Of a stretch of 25,610 bases of DNA, positions 25,199 through 25,610 are shown piece after piece. Position 1 is the stretch's first letter. The number at the start of each line of letters is the position of its first letter. The notes under the pieces were generated by a model that worked only from the letters and a program-made list of their open reading frames with translations, was not told where the DNA came from and did not search any database. This DNA comes from CAZDAM01 sp964503595 (GTDB taxonomy: Bacteria; Muiribacteriota; UBA6191): assembly GCA_964503595.1 (NCBI GenBank), contig CAZDAM010000049.1, positions 1-25,610 of the forward strand, given 5' to 3'. Both the position numbers and the translations under genes were made by a program.

Positions 25199-25610
25199 TT
25201 ATGCACTAGAGTAACAAAGCGTGATCAGATTTTCCACCGCATTTTTCCCACCCTTTGATACGGGAATTCTATGGTGAAGATGTAGAAACCGCCTTCCCTC
25301 ACGGCGTTTCCCTTTGATGTGGAAGGTGCATTGGCCCTGATCGCGTAAGTTTACGACATGTTTCACTTCTGCCGGGATGGGCTTTCTCTGGATCTGGTCT
25401 GTGACAGGTGCATTCCTGGCCGGCCTGGGTTCAGTATTTTCCGCTTGTCCTGTGAAAGATAGATCAGGTTTTTCGACTCGGCTTGTGACAGACGGAGGAA
25501 CAGAACCTGAACGATACTCCCAAAACCAACTGTCAGATGCATGCGATCACACTGCACCCAGTAGCATAATTTTCTGACCCTCCACGATCAGAATTTCCGT
25601 ACCTTCTTTC
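25199..25610 (-). pseudogene. Decayed HNH endonuclease gene, running off the right edge
   Basis: Read leftward from the right end, the frame gives KEGTEILIVEGQ and so on, then an in-frame TGA (25549-25547). The same frame then continues through a Pro/Ser-rich linker into a clear HNH domain: RKPIPAEVKHVVNLRDQGQC, KGKRREGRRFLHLHHRIPV and SKGGKNAVENLITLC. The frame then ends at TAA (25201-25199) as CYSSA. Shifting frame there gives VHKLGRE before TAA at 25185-25183, which restores the third HNH histidine; this suggests a one-base indel. No start codon lies between the TGA and the domain. The gene is therefore broken at least twice. The family is the common HNH type with an IPAxVKxxVxxRDxGxC lead-in. 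The 56 bases between it and the ASCH-GNAT gene show nothing further. Confidence 0.7.

Noticed and set aside
25547..25549. In-frame TGA read as an amino acid (recoding)
   Set aside because: TGA serves as the normal stop of many genes here and no recoding element is visible, so decay of the gene is simpler.
25363..25557. A 64-codon minus-strand open frame with an ATG
   Set aside because: It overlaps the HNH coding frame in another frame and has no protein-like features.
1..25610. CRISPR array, tRNA, rRNA, IS element or prophage
   Set aside because: No regularly spaced repeats, tRNA-like folds, transposase genes or phage structural genes were seen on either strand.

Overview
The window is 25.6 kb of densely packed bacterial chromosome with roughly balanced base composition. 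Neighbouring genes commonly overlap by 1-4 bases (ATGA, GTGA or TGATG junctions) and convergent genes abut or overlap at their stops. The envelope genes (PBP1C, alpha-2-macroglobulin, type II secretion-like pseudopilins) imply a Gram-negative (diderm) cell. A two-subunit 2-oxoacid:ferredoxin oxidoreductase and a decayed HNH endonuclease of a type I associate with deltaproteobacteria-like lineages suggest Bdellovibrionota/Oligoflexia or a related group, but this placement is a low-confidence guess. I see no tRNA, rRNA, CRISPR array, insertion sequence or prophage.

Region 1 (1-10.5 kb, + strand): a DHH phosphoesterase (NrnA type), a BFD-like [2Fe-2S] protein, PBP1C, a 1651-residue alpha-2-macroglobulin with an intact thioester motif, a DUF3810-like membrane HExxH peptidase, and three pseudopilin genes resembling the GspI-GspJ-GspK tip trio. 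PBP1C next to alpha-2-macroglobulin is the known pbpC-yfhM pairing. Having the peptidase and pseudopilins coupled directly behind it is unusual.

Region 2 (10.5-16.8 kb): an exported minus-strand protein with a possible Cys-His-Asp (NlpC/P60- or CHAP-like) centre, the remnant of an MFS transporter, then a + strand operon of three genes I cannot assign. These are two large membrane proteins with periplasmic sensor-like domains (498 and 818 aa) and a secreted Pro/Ala/Glu-tailed protein (355 aa). The operon closes with a strong intrinsic terminator. It is the best candidate here for an undescribed system.

Region 3 (16.9-21.2 kb, + strand): a PLP aminotransferase followed by KorA (fused gamma-alpha) and KorB, which could remove the amino group from an amino acid and then oxidatively decarboxylate the 2-oxoacid to an acyl-CoA, passing electrons to ferredoxin.

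Region 4 (21.2-25.6 kb): an alpha-solenoid protein, a small membrane protein, a divergent SAM methyltransferase followed by the GIY-YIG nuclease Cho, an ASCH-GNAT fusion protein, and a broken HNH endonuclease running off the right end.

A recurring theme is the promoter layout. Several genes without a Shine-Dalgarno sequence (3327 +, 11328 -, 22226 -, 22755 +) have a TANNNT -10 element ending only 6-9 bases before the ATG, which predicts leaderless or nearly leaderless mRNAs. Genes inside operons instead often carry purine-rich ribosome binding sites.
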